Positions 1 through 8,904 of a stretch of DNA of 64,000 nt are shown here, piece after piece. This stretch comes from Okeania sp. SIO2C9 (GTDB lineage: Bacteria; Cyanobacteriota; Cyanobacteriia; Cyanobacteriales; Microcoleaceae), in contig NZ_JAAHGO010000012.1 in NCBI RefSeq assembly GCF_010672455.1, positions 507,102 to 571,101 on the forward strand, written 5' to 3'. A program made the translations under genes and the position numbers. Position 1 is the stretch's first letter, and every line of letters begins with the position of its first letter. Under the pieces are notes generated by a model. The model saw only the letters and a program-made list of their open reading frames with translations. It was not told the origin of the DNA and searched no databases.

Positions 1-641
1 TCGTAGGCATAATAAAGAATTGGTTTTCCTTCCTGATAACGAGTCATTGCATCTGCCAAAAGAATTTCATATTGTCCTTGATTATGTTCTACTGTATCTT
101 CTAATTCATAAGCTTTAAGATGATGATCGATCGCTAATTCACAAGACCAACCAGGATTACAACCTACTAAATTTGCTTTGCCATCTCCATCGGAATCAAA
201 AAGTTTGGCTATTTCTGGATCTTTTAATTGTTCAATGTTAGTAATGTTATACTTATCGGCGGTTTTTTTATCAATTTGATATCCACTATTTCCATTAGGA
301 GTTAAATTTCCAACTCCTTCTAATTTTTCTTCACCACCAGCATTTTCAAAGAATTTCTTGTGCCATGGTTGATAATAAACAACACTATAATCTAAGTCTT
401 TATTGGCAACAGAAATGTAAATTGCAGGATAATAAATTTCTTTTGGTTTTTTAACTTTGTAGCCTAATTTTTCTAAGCCTATATTCACTACTTCGGTTTG
501 AAATAACTCTTCTACCCAGCCAGTATAATAGGCACTCCGAATACCGACTGTTCCAGAAGGAAAATGTTGACAGGAAGTAAAAATTATTAATAAGCTGGTA
601 AGGATTGTTCCTAAAACAGTTTTGAGATATTTTTGTTTCAT
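1..641 (-). CDS. ProX-type glycine betaine/proline ABC transporter substrate-binding lipoprotein, copy 1 (C-terminus outside window)
   Basis: Open reading frame from an ATG at 639-641 running off the left edge; about 213 of roughly 337 residues are present. The first 25 residues form a lipoprotein signal peptide (MKQKYL start, hydrophobic stretch, FTSC lipobox), so the protein should be anchored outside the cytoplasmic membrane. The middle carries the ProX-like block DSDGDGKANLVGCNPGWSCE also found in the four neighbours. ProX-family proteins bind quaternary amines such as glycine betaine and deliver them to a ProV/ProW ABC importer; neither partner gene is in the window, so the ligand is inferred from the family only. 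It is the most downstream copy of a five-gene same-strand array. Confidence 0.85.
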   Translation of the reverse strand, partial: MKQKYLKTVLGTILTSLLIIFTSCQHFPSGTVGIRSAYYTGWVEELFQTEVVNIGLEKLGYKVKKPKEIYYPAIYISVANKDLDYSVVYYQPWHKKFFENAGGEEKLEGVGNLTPNGNSGYQIDKKTADKYNITNIEQLKDPEIAKLFDSDGDGKANLVGCNPGWSCELAIDHHLKAYELEDTVEHNQGQYEILLADAMTRYQEGKPILYYAY

Positions 642-905
642 TGTGGTTTGATTGATTGAAAAATATTTAATATTTGGTAGTTTACGACTCAATTGATTAC
701 AAAATTATAGCGGTCGATCAATTAGTTTCTAGTTTCAGGCTTTTGTATAAATTTTCAAATCCATTTAACTCCTGATTTTTTTACCTTTTTTTCTACTTAT
801 TTATTAATTAGTTTAAACCTGAAAATATGAAAATTAGTCTCAGCCTTTTTTCTGACTTTTCAAATCCATTGAAGTCTTTAAAAGTCAGGAACATTATTTA
901 TTCTT
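642..905. other. Gene-free stretch upstream of proX copy 1
   Basis: No coding signal seen. It contains the 5' flank shared by proX copies (the run after the start codon resembles 2465-2520) and a T-rich segment at about 836-860 (TTAGTCTCAGCC followed by six T) that recurs, diverged, at 2651-2670. These are probably inherited pieces of the duplicated proX unit. Confidence 0.5.
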
Positions 906-1186
906 ATACCATTTTGAAAAAAGAACGTTACAAATAAACTGGCTATTCAAAAATTAATAATTAATAATTAATGATTAATAATTACCTCGAGAGTGAAAAC
1001 AGAATTGATTGACTAATAATGAAAATTTTTTCTTGTTTCTCCACGGCGAGTGAGAGGATTTTTACCTTAATTATTCGATAAATAACTAATAATTCACCTA
1101 AAACCTAAAACCTACCACCTACCACCTACCACCTACCACCTAAAACCTAGAAAATTATTTGTAGCAAACATTTATAAAATTGGTAT
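906..1186. mobile_element. Short inverted-repeat element (ATACCA...TGGTAT family)
   Basis: It begins ATACCATTTTGAAAAAAGAAC and ends GTAGCAAACATTTATAAAATTGGTAT (written here as end pieces). The ends form an imperfect inverted repeat. Related copies lie at 4548-4737 and 60892-61116. It has no coding capacity and abuts the next element directly. Likely a non-autonomous (MITE-like) element. Confidence 0.5.
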
Positions 1187-1187
1187 T

Positions 1188-1438
1188 AATTAGGGTTTAC
1201 CGATCTAATTTTAAAGCATTTACAGATAAAGGTTTTAGTCTTTTTAGGGTTGAGAAAAGTGCCTGGTTTTCGGTACCTCAAGTTCAAAAAGTGAGCATTT
1301 TGGGCAAGAGTTGAGCAGAAAAATCAAGGGACGAAACATCCAACTACTTCTTCTATAATTCCCATTTATCCTAACTCCTAGCTCCTGACTCCTGACTCCT
1401 CCCCGAACCGATGCATACTTTTTCAACAAACCCTAATT
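1188..1438. mobile_element. MITE with GGGTTTgc...gcAAACCC ends, copy 1, at the stop codon of proX copy 2
   Basis: The ends GGGTTT and AAACCC are flanked on both sides by TAATTA, which reads as a 6-bp target duplication. The coordinates include the flanks. The interior resembles copies at 32103, 38533, 51955, 54084 and 60807. The right-hand TAATTA supplies the end of the neighbouring proX frame, so its stop is now TAG reading into the element. Confidence 0.7.
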
Positions 1439-2464
1439 AGCAACTTTTCTAGCTATTTCCAACCAACTATCATATTTTTGTTGATGATTTTTTACCCACT
1501 CTTGAGCATGACGCATAATATCTTCTGGTTGGTCTTCTCCCTCTTTGATGCGTAAACTTTCAGCATTCATATCTGCAATTGATATTTTGACTAATTCAAA
1601 CCATCGTTTGGCAACTGGGTTAGCTTCTAAGAATTTTTTATTTGCAAAAATACGCTGTTGAAGTACGGGAAAGCCAAAATTTTTTCCATCTACTGATGTA
1701 TCTTTTTCACTCATATTTTTCATAGATTCTGGAAAAGAAGTGAAAGGAACTTCTAACCAAACTACATCTTCTCCTGGTTTTAAAACTGAAGATATCCAAT
1801 GAGGATTATAAGCAAAATAAATAATAGGTTTTCCTTGTTGGTAGCGAGTAATAGCATCTGCGAGAAGAATTGTATATTCACCTAGATTCTGTTCAACTGT
1901 ATCTTGCAATTCATAAGCTTGAAGTTGATGGTCGATCATTAATTCACAAGACCAACCAGCATTACAACCAACTAAATTTGCTTTGCCGTCTCCATCGGAG
2001 TCAAAAAGCTTGGCAATTTCTGAATCTTTTAATTGTTCAATGTTAGTAATCTGATATTTATCGGCTGTTTTTTTGTCAATTTGATATCCTTGAATTCCAT
2101 TGGGAGTTAAAATTCCGACTCCCTCTAATTTTTCTTCTCCACCAGCATTTTCAAAGAAATGATTACTCCCTGGTTAGTAGTAAACGGTGCTATAGTCTAA
2201 ATCTCCATTAGCAACAGAAATATAAATAGCGGGATATCCAATTTGTTTAGGTTTTTCGATTTTGTAACCTAATTTTTCTAGACCTATATTGACAATATTA
2301 GTTTGAAATAATTCTTCTATCCAGTTACTATGGGCACTACGAATAATTACTGTTTGAGAATTGGTTACTGTTTGAGAATTGGGAGTTTGTTGACAGGAAG
2401 TAAAAATTATTAATACACTTGTGAGGATTGTTCCTAAAACAGTTTTGAGATATTTTTGTTTCAT
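1433..2464 (-). pseudogene. ProX-type binding protein, copy 2, broken by a single in-frame TAA
   Basis: One continuous 344-codon frame (ATG at 2464, TAG at 1433-1435) interrupted only by TAA at 2174-2176. Intact sisters have CAA there (YYQPG context), so one C-to-T change after residue 96 explains the break; no frameshift is present. The N-terminal part keeps the lipoprotein signal and the C-terminal part keeps the conserved lobe ending ARKVAN. The coding sequence on both sides is well preserved, so the lesion is recent, a read-through site or a sequencing error. The stop codon lies inside the terminal target duplication of the adjacent MITE. Confidence 0.85.
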
Positions 2465-2721
2465 TGTGGTTTGATTGATTGAAAGATATTTAATATCTGG
2501 TAGTTTACAAATCTAACAATTACATATTTATAGCAGTTTATAAATTAGTATCAGCCTTTTTTCTGATGTTTGAATTCCCCTTAAATTTATGGTTTTTGTT
2601 AGCTTATTTATACTTATTTATGAATTATTTGATACCTGAAAATGCGAAAATTAGTATCAGTTTTTTTCGGGATTTTAAAATCCATTGAACTATTGAAAAA
2701 TCAGCCACATTCTTTGTTTTT
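2465..2721. other. Gene-free stretch upstream of proX copy 2
   Basis: It resembles the 642-905 flank, including a T-tract after TTAGTATCAG near 2652-2666. No supported gene; the short forward reading frame at 2642-2845 runs across a repeat boundary and is not credible. Confidence 0.4.
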
Positions 2722-3210
2722 AATTAGGTATTACCGGTCTAATCTAAAAGCATTGAAATATTCAAAAAATTCATTTTGGAGTCAAAAAAAGTGCAAATTT
2801 TTCAGATATTTATACTCATGCATGGAGCGTATTTTAGGCGCATAGTTGGGCATAAAAATTATTCTTAAAATTATTACCAAATGATTAATAATTAATAATT
2901 AAATAATTCTGGTTTAAAGCCTCCCCTTTTAAGGGAAAAAAGCGGTCGAAGGATGGCGCAATTCGGAGCGACTCTGATAAGAGCGGGTCTCCTCGCCATA
3001 TCCAATCGACCAAGAGAAAAGAAATAATATTTCCTTATATTCAATCAAGAGCGGTTAAAACCCGAGGTAATTATCAATTATCAATTATCCATTATCCATT
3101 ATAAATTAATGAATCCTACCTCCTCGCTCATTCCCCGTTCTTCCTGTTTCCTGTCTCCAGTATAGCTGTCTCTTCGCCCTACTAAAAGACTTTTTCAACA
3201 AACCCTAATT
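2722..3210. mobile_element. MITE GGG...CCC family, copy 2, interrupted by a nested repeat
   Basis: Left end TAATTA then GG at 2722, right end AAACCC then TAATTA at 3201-3210. The interior from about 2880 to 3110 is another repeat (TAATTAT heptamers plus the palindromic CTCCCCTTTTAAGGG core and a GCGGTCGA...TCGACC segment). The element sits on the stop codon of proX copy 3, exactly as copy 1 sits on proX copy 2. Confidence 0.6.
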
Positions 3211-4218
3211 AGCAACTTTTCTCGCTGTTTCTAACCAATTATCATATTTTTTTTGATGATTTTTTACCCATTCTTGAGCATGACGCAGAATATCTTCTGG
3301 TTGGTATTCTCCCTCTTTAATACGTAAACTTTCAACATTCATATCTGCCACTGGAATTTCAACTAATTCAAACCATTTTCTCGCTACTGGGTTTGCTTCT
3401 AAGAATTTTTTATTAGCCACAATATATTGTTGCAGTAAGGGAAAGCCAAGATTTTTTCCATCTACTGATGTATCTTTTTCATTCATATTTCCCATAGATT
3501 CTGGTAAGAAAGTAAAAGGAACTTCTAACCAAATTGCATCTTCCCCTGGTTTTAAAATTGTATATATCCAGTGTGGATTAAAGCCATAATAAATAATAGA
3601 TTTTCCTTGCTGGTAGCGAGTAATAGCATCTGCCAGAAAAATTGTATATTGACCTCGATTCTGTTCTACTGTATCTTTTAGTCCATAAGCTTCAATTTGA
3701 TTATCTATAATTAATTCACAAGCCCAACCAGGATTGCAACCTACTAAGTTAGCTTTACCATCTCCATCTGAGTCAAAAAGTTTGGCTATTTCTGGATCTT
3801 TTAATTGTTTAATGTTAGTAATATTATATTTATCGGCTGTTTTTTTATCAATTTGATATCCACTTCTTCCGTTAGGAGTTAAAATTCCAACTCCTTCTAA
3901 TTTTTCTTCACCACCAGCATTTTCAAAGAATTTTTCGTGTCCTGGTAAGTAATAAATAACGCTATAGTCTAAGTCTCCATTAGCTATAGAAATATAAAGT
4001 GCTGGGTAATCAATTTCCTTTGGCTTTTCTACTTTATAGCCGAGTTTTTCTAGACCTATATTGACAATATTAGTTTGGAATGACTCTTCTATCCAGTTAC
4101 TATGGGCACTACGAATAATTACTGTTTGGGAATTGGGAGTTTGTTGACAGGAAGCAAAAATTATTAATACGCTTGTGAGGATTGTTCCTAAGATAATTTT
4201 TAGTAGTTTTTGTTTCAT
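3205..4218 (-). CDS. ProX-type substrate-binding lipoprotein, copy 3
   Basis: 337 residues, full length. Signal peptide with lipobox FASC near residue 24, then the family core with DSDGDGKANLVGCNPGWACE around residues 150-170 and the conserved C-terminal EPEDILRHAQEWVKNHQ-like helix. It is predicted to be an extracytoplasmic solute receptor for a quaternary amine. The stop codon TAG is provided by the TAATTA target duplication of the neighbouring MITE. Spacing to the next array gene is about 1 kb and is filled with repeats, so co-transcription is unlikely and each copy probably has its own promoter. Confidence 0.85.
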   Translation of the reverse strand: MKQKLLKIILGTILTSVLIIFASCQQTPNSQTVIIRSAHSNWIEESFQTNIVNIGLEKLGYKVEKPKEIDYPALYISIANGDLDYSVIYYLPGHEKFFENAGGEEKLEGVGILTPNGRSGYQIDKKTADKYNITNIKQLKDPEIAKLFDSDGDGKANLVGCNPGWACELIIDNQIEAYGLKDTVEQNRGQYTIFLADAITRYQQGKSIIYYGFNPHWIYTILKPGEDAIWLEVPFTFLPESMGNMNEKDTSVDGKNLGFPLLQQYIVANKKFLEANPVARKWFELVEIPVADMNVESLRIKEGEYQPEDILRHAQEWVKNHQKKYDNWLETARKVAN

Positions 4219-4244
4219 GTTATTGAGATTGAAAAAAAATTATA

Positions 4245-4375
4245 TAAGTAGGTAGGTCTAATTAAACGTTAAAAAAATTGTAGGGGCGGGTTTAACTGAA
4301 AGCTTTGACTTAAGAGTAATCAAGTTATAAAAATATGCCCTTTAATATTGCGTTTATTTATGCTCATCTACTTAC
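4245..4375. mobile_element. Inverted-repeat element (AAGTAGGTAGG ends), copy 1
   Basis: It starts AAGTAGGTAGGTCTAATTAA and ends TTATGCTCATCTACTTA, an imperfect terminal inverted repeat. A second copy in the opposite orientation is at 45515-45649 and shares interior blocks such as GGGCGGGTTT and AAAGCTTTGACTTAAG. About 131 bp, non-coding. Confidence 0.6.
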
Positions 4376-4547
4376 GTTTTTTTTGAGTCAAATTGTAATA
4401 ATATAAGTTCTTTGTAAATCCCTGGAAAAAACACCATATTTATTCTTTTAAGTAGTCAAGCAAAATTAATTGTATATTTGATGGTCAGCTTAAATAGGTA
4501 AGAAAAATTATTTTTATATCGACTGCTCAATCAAACAAGTATATTTT

Positions 4548-4737
4548 ATACCAATTATCATGCATTAATCCTATACTTAGGTGACGCTTCAGTTATTAAA
4601 TAATTAATACAGACAAATTCCCTTTTTGCTAATTGGCAGCTTAGTTAATATGAATTATTCTTATGTTTATTTTTCCCCACTTCCCTACTCCCCTACTCCC
4701 CTACTCTGAAATAGATAAAGTTTTTGATAAATGGTAT
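4548..4737. mobile_element. ATACCA...TGGTAT inverted-repeat element, copy 2
   Basis: Ends ATACCAATTATC and GATAAATGGTAT. It contains an octamer run of the CCCCTACT type. Same family as 906-1186 and 60892-61116. Confidence 0.45.
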
Positions 4738-4981
4738 TATTTCCTATTTCCTACTAAAAAATGTTAAATTTATTTTGCACGGACACTTTGTTTGATGAAA
4801 GTTTTGAGCTGAATAAATGAAGTATAGCATTAGTTTTTTTGATGAGGGCAATAAATTTTTATTTCTAGATAACAGGCAACAGATAATAGATAAATTTTCT
4901 CATATTAATGTGTAGCACCATAGCAATAAAATTGGAAATTTTAACTGCATATAATTGAGACAAAATTCAAACTAATTTAAT

Positions 4982-5023
4982 AGCTGAGACTTCAACATGT
5001 GAAATTTAGTCTCAGCTTTTTTT
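4982..5023 (+). terminator. Perfect 10-bp stem followed by a T run
   Basis: AGCTGAGACT at 4982-4991 pairs perfectly with AGTCTCAGCT at 5008-5017, with a 16-nt loop and T through 5023 on the plus strand. The shape is that of a Rho-independent terminator reading rightward, but no plus-strand gene precedes it. It may instead stop antisense transcription into proX copy 4 or be a repeat remnant, since similar TCTCAGC-T tracts occur near 845 and 2660. Confidence 0.4.
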
Positions 5024-5206
5024 ACTTTTATAGCGGTTTTCACAAAGAGAGACTACAGTAAAAATTATAGATATGCACCAAGCAGGTGAAAATTGTAGAA
5101 ATCGTTGTATTCTATATTAATGAAAACCTCTGAAAAATCCTTTTAGTTAAGATTTTGTAGTGATGAAATATCCCCTGATTGACTATTAAAATTATTGACC
5201 CATACT

Positions 5207-6223
5207 TTAATTAGCAGCTTGCTTTGCTGTTTCTAACCAACCATCATACTTTTGTTGATTATTTTTTATCCATTCTTGAGCATGACGCAGAATATCTTCT
5301 TGTGTATCTTCACCTTCTTTAATACGTAAACTTTCAGCATTCATATCCACAATTGGAATTTCAACTAACTCAAACCATCTTTTGGCAACTGGGTTTGATT
5401 CTAGGAATTTTTTATTAGCTACTATACGCTGTTGAAGTACGGGAAAGCCAAATTTTTTTCCATCTAGAGATGTATCTTTTTCACTTAAATTTCCTATAGA
5501 TTCTGGTAAAGAAGTAAAAGGAACTTCCAATGAAACTACATCTTCATTTGGTTTGAAAACTGTTGATATCCAATGAGGTTCGTAAGCATAATAAAGAATT
5601 GGTTTTCCTTCCTGATAACGAGTCATTGCATCTGCCAAGAGAATTTCATATTGTCCTTGATTATGTTCTACTGTATCTTCTAATTCATAAGCTTTAAGAT
5701 GATGATTGATAACTAATTCACAAGACCAACCAGGATTACAACCAACTAAATTTGCTTTGCCATCTCCATCGGAATCAAAAAGTTTGGCTATTTCTGGATC
5801 TTTTAATTGTTCAATTTTAGTAATGTTATATTTATCGGCGGTTTTTTTGTCTATTTCATATCTTTGTATTCCATTAGGGGTTAAAGTTCCAACTTTCTCT
5901 AACTTTTCTGAACCACCAGCATTTTCAAAGAATTCATTGTGTTGCGGTTCATAGAAAACAGTGCTATATTCTAAATCTCCATTGGCAAGAGAAATATAAA
6001 TTGCTGGATATTCAATTTGTTTTGGTCTTTCAACTTTATAGCCGAGTTTTTCTAAACCTATATTTACTACTTCGGTTTGAAATAATTCTTGTATCCAGGT
6101 ACTATTAGCACTCCGAATAGTAACTGTTTCAGCAGAATCAGGAACTTGTTGACAGGAAGTAAAAATCACTAATAAGCTGGTGATAATTGTTCCTAGAATA
6201 GTTTTGAGATATTTTTGTTTCAT
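5207..6223 (-). CDS. ProX-type substrate-binding lipoprotein, copy 4
   Basis: 338 residues, intact. The lipobox FTSC follows a hydrophobic signal; the core DSDGDGKANLVGCNPGWSCE is at about residues 149-168, and the C-terminal lobe ends ETAKQAAN. It is the most diverged in the ligand-lobe segment (FYEPQHNEFF where copy 5 has YYQPGHKKFF), hinting at a different ligand preference. Its stop is TAA within AATTAAAG, the uninterrupted version of the site occupied by MITEs in copies 2 and 3. Confidence 0.86.
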   Translation of the reverse strand: MKQKYLKTILGTIITSLLVIFTSCQQVPDSAETVTIRSANSTWIQELFQTEVVNIGLEKLGYKVERPKQIEYPAIYISLANGDLEYSTVFYEPQHNEFFENAGGSEKLEKVGTLTPNGIQRYEIDKKTADKYNITKIEQLKDPEIAKLFDSDGDGKANLVGCNPGWSCELVINHHLKAYELEDTVEHNQGQYEILLADAMTRYQEGKPILYYAYEPHWISTVFKPNEDVVSLEVPFTSLPESIGNLSEKDTSLDGKKFGFPVLQQRIVANKKFLESNPVAKRWFELVEIPIVDMNAESLRIKEGEDTQEDILRHAQEWIKNNQQKYDGWLETAKQAAN

Positions 6224-6679
6224 TGTGGTTTGATGGAAATTTTTTTCATCAATAGTATTTTACTACTCTCAGCACTAAAGATTTATAGAAATTTGAGAAT
6301 AGGCAAAAGGCACTATATTTTGATTCAGATATTCATAATTAATTTATAGCAATTTTCCTCTTGGTTGAGATAAACAAATTTTGGGTTTTAGGGAACACCA
6401 GATATGAGAATCAAAATCAAGAGAGAAATACTGTATTCATTAATATGAAAACCGCGATATGTAAAAATTATGAGAACAACACAAGATAAATATTTGAGTT
6501 TTACGATCTTTTTGGCGGAATAAAGCAGCAATTCGATCAGAAAATTGAAGCCATGGAACTATCAGAATCTGAAATAATTTATAGAGGTAATACTTGAATA
6601 ATTTTCAATTCAGCTTCCGCTTTTTTTATGACTATTCACATCCATTTAAGTACTGAAAGCTTCTGAAGATTTTTCCTAC
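6224..6679. other. Gene-free stretch between proX copies 4 and 5
   Basis: About 450 bp with no credible frame. The segment just before 6680 (CAGCTTCCGC followed by seven T) resembles the T-tract motifs found in the other inter-proX spacers, consistent with duplication of a unit larger than the gene. Confidence 0.4.
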
Positions 6680-7693
6680 TTAACTAGCTTCTTTTCTTGC
6701 TACTTCCAACCAATTATCATATTCTTTTTGATTATCTTTTACCCACTCTTGAGCATGACGCAGAATATCTTCTGGTTTGTCTTCACCCTCTTTTATACGT
6801 AAACTTTCAGCATTCATATCTGCAACTGGAATTTTGACTAATTCAAACCATTTTTTTGCAACTGAGTTAGCTTCTAGGAATTTTTTATTAGCAACAATAC
6901 CCTGATCGCCTTTAGGAAGGCCAAAATTTTTTCCATCTACTGATGTATCTTTTTCACTCAGATTTCCCATAGATTCTGGTAAAGATGTGAAAGGAACTTC
7001 TAACCAAACTACATCTTCTCCTGGTTGTAAAACTGCAGATATCCAGTGAGGATTATAGGCATAATAAAGAATAGGTTCCCCTTTTTGATAACGAGTAACA
7101 GCATCTGCTAATAAAATTGTATATTGGCCTCGATTATGTTCTACAGTATCTTCTAGTCCATAAGCTTCAATTTGATGGTCTATGGCTAATTCACAACCCC
7201 AACCTGCATTACAACCAACTAAATTTGCCTTACCATCTTTATCTGAGTCAAAAAGTTGGGCAATTTCTGGGTCTTTTAATTGTTGAAGGTTAGTAATGTT
7301 ATATTTATCGGCGGTTTTTTTATCTATTTGATATCCTTGAATTCCATTAGGAGTTAAAATTCCTACTCCCTCTAATTTTTCTTCGCCACCAGCATTTTCA
7401 AAGAATTTTTTGTGTCCTGGTTGGTAATAAATAACACTATAGTCTAAATCTCCATTAGCTATGGAAATATAAAGTGCCGGATAATCAATTTGTTTAGGTT
7501 TTTCGACCTTGTAGCCTAATTTTTCTAAACCTATATTCACAACTTCGGTTTGAAATAATTCTTCTATCCAATTACTATGAGCACTCCGAATAGTTAAACT
7601 TTCATTATTTGGCGATGGTTGACAGGAAGTAAAAACTATTAATAAGCTGGTCAGGATTGTTCCTAAAATAATTTTGAGATATTTTTGTTTCAT
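6680..7693 (-). CDS. ProX-type substrate-binding lipoprotein, copy 5
   Basis: 337 residues, intact, first gene of the array in its direction of transcription. Signal peptide with lipobox FTSC, core DSDKDGKANLVGCNAGWGCE (one D/K and one P/A change against sisters), C-terminus ARKEAS. It is divergent from rplI, with a 288-bp spacer that holds a dispersed repeat and the probable rplI promoter. No ATPase or permease gene accompanies the array, so these receptors must pair with a transporter encoded elsewhere. Confidence 0.86.
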   Translation of the reverse strand: MKQKYLKIILGTILTSLLIVFTSCQPSPNNESLTIRSAHSNWIEELFQTEVVNIGLEKLGYKVEKPKQIDYPALYISIANGDLDYSVIYYQPGHKKFFENAGGEEKLEGVGILTPNGIQGYQIDKKTADKYNITNLQQLKDPEIAQLFDSDKDGKANLVGCNAGWGCELAIDHQIEAYGLEDTVEHNRGQYTILLADAVTRYQKGEPILYYAYNPHWISAVLQPGEDVVWLEVPFTSLPESMGNLSEKDTSVDGKNFGLPKGDQGIVANKKFLEANSVAKKWFELVKIPVADMNAESLRIKEGEDKPEDILRHAQEWVKDNQKEYDNWLEVARKEAS

Positions 7694-7743
7694 TGTATTT
7701 TGATTGGATAATTTTCATATAAATAACATAACCCGTTTGTAAA

Positions 7744-7915
7744 TTATCAAAATAATTAGGTCTAAAACCTCGCCTTTTAAGGCGAAATATTTTTGGAGCG
7801 CGGCTCAAATCCCCGTTACAAAAATAACTTCTGACTATCAGATGTGTGTCTTACATTCTGAGGAAACCTCAGAATTACACACTTGCTTCTGACTTCTGAC
7901 TTCTGACTTCGTTAA
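7744..7915. repeat. Dispersed repeat TTATCAAAATAAT...CTTCGTTAA, copy 1
   Basis: Starts TTATCAAAATAAT, contains the palindromic GCCTTTTAAGGC core and AATATTTTTGGAG, and ends in CTTCTGA heptamers plus CTTCGTTAA. Other copies: 30828-30974, 46248-46365 and a copy split by insertions at 51171-51692. Confidence 0.6.
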
Positions 7916-7941
7916 ATCTTCTCTTATATTTTAAGTTAGGA

Positions 7942-7947
7942 TATAAT
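7942..7947 (+). promoter_or_regulatory. Candidate -10 box for rplI
   Basis: TATAAT, 35 bp before the rplI start codon. No convincing -35 hexamer is seen at standard spacing, and the upstream DNA is the end of a dispersed repeat. Confidence 0.35.
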
Positions 7948-7981
7948 TAAAGTTTGTAGTGAAAATTTTACAATTAAAGTT

Positions 7982-8440
7982 ATGGCCAAAAAATTACAGG
8001 TAGTCCTGAATCAAGATGTCAAAAAATTGGGAATATCCGGAGATGTAGTAGAAGTAGCTCCTGGTTATGCTCGTAATTATTTGATTCCTCAGAAAATTGC
8101 TTTTCGTACTACTCCAGGTATTCTTAAACAGGTAGAACGTCGTAGAGAACAAGAGCGACAAAGACAAATAGAATTGAAGCAAGCAGCAGAAGCTCAAAAG
8201 ACGGCTTTGGAAACAGTTGGTCGCTTTAAAATTGCTAAACAAGTTGGGGAAAATGATGCAATTTTTGGTACCGTTACTGATAGAGAATTAGTGGATGTAA
8301 TTAAGGAAAATACTGGTCAAGAAATTGATAGACGTGGCGTTACTTTGCCAGAAATTAGCAAAGTTGGATTCTACAAAGCTCAAATTAAACTTCATCCTGA
8401 GGTAACTGCTGAAGTTGAAGTTCAAGTAGTAGGTAGTTAA
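7982..8440 (+). CDS. rplI: 50S ribosomal protein bL9
   Basis: 152 residues, the usual length. The N-terminal domain has the L9 signature ([18 protein letters not shown], residues about 20-37), followed by the long connecting helix rich in R, Q and E (residues 48-75) and the C-terminal RNA-binding domain. L9 sits at the base of the L1 stalk of the large subunit and influences reading-frame maintenance. rplI followed by dnaB is a common cyanobacterial gene order, and dnaB follows here. TTATCAG heptamer repeats start directly after the stop codon. Confidence 0.97.
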   Translation: MAKKLQVVLNQDVKKLGISGDVVEVAPGYARNYLIPQKIAFRTTPGILKQVERRREQERQRQIELKQAAEAQKTALETVGRFKIAKQVGENDAIFGTVTDRELVDVIKENTGQEIDRRGVTLPEISKVGFYKAQIKLHPEVTAEVEVQVVGS

Positions 8441-8595
8441 CAGTTATCAGTTATCAGTTATCAGTTATCAGTTGAACTAGAAACATAAATAACTGATATC
8501 TGATTAGGCACATCTCAAATTTTAATAAAAACAAAAATTTATTGGTTTTCCTAAAGTTCCCCAATATTTTACAAATTAAATCATATTGCTTATAG

Positions 8596-8691
8596 ATGCA
8601 GAGCGATCGCCTACCTTACCAAAATATTAAAGCGGAAGAAGCTATTTTAGATGGTATTCTCCTCGACTTTAATATTCAGCAATTGGATTGA
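8596..8691 (+). pseudogene. Relic copy of the dnaB 5' end (31 codons)
   Basis: ATG at 8596 opens a 31-codon frame ending TGA at 8689. From GAGCGATCGCCTACC to ATTCTCCTCGAC it matches the start of the real dnaB (8905 onward) almost base for base, giving M-Q-S-DRLPYQNIKAEEAILDGILLD. Homology stops abruptly after LLD. It may mark the old dnaB start region displaced by a repeat insertion, or a duplication; it could still be translated as an upstream peptide. Confidence 0.8.
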
Positions 8692-8773
8692 ATATGGATT
8701 TTTCTACCAGAGTAATTTAAACTCTACTCCCTATTCCTTTTTCAAATAAATGTTAAATAATTGTAGGTAAATC

Positions 8774-8899
8774 ACCGAATAATTAAGGTGGGAAGCCTCT
8801 CCTTTAAAGGAGAAACAAGAAAAAATTTTCCATTGAGTCAATCCTCTTATTTTCAAAGAGAGGTAATTATTAATTATTAATGATTAATTATTAATTGTT
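8774..8899. repeat. Dispersed repeat (ACCGAATAATTAAGGT...TAATTATTAATT), dnaB-upstream copy
   Basis: Starts ACCGAATAATTAAGG, has the palindromic CTCTCCTTTAAAGGAGA core, then AATCCTCTT, and ends in TAATTAT heptamers that reach 5 bp from the dnaB ATG. Related copies at 2885-3110, 39225-39345, 44238-44443, 54355-54511 and 62037-62153. It probably replaced the native dnaB 5' leader. Confidence 0.6.
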
Positions 8900-8904
8900 G
8901 AAAG

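Noticed and set aside
4982-5023. Terminator of proX copy 4
   Set aside because: The T run is on the plus strand, the wrong side for a minus-strand gene, so it is listed only as a plus-strand structure.
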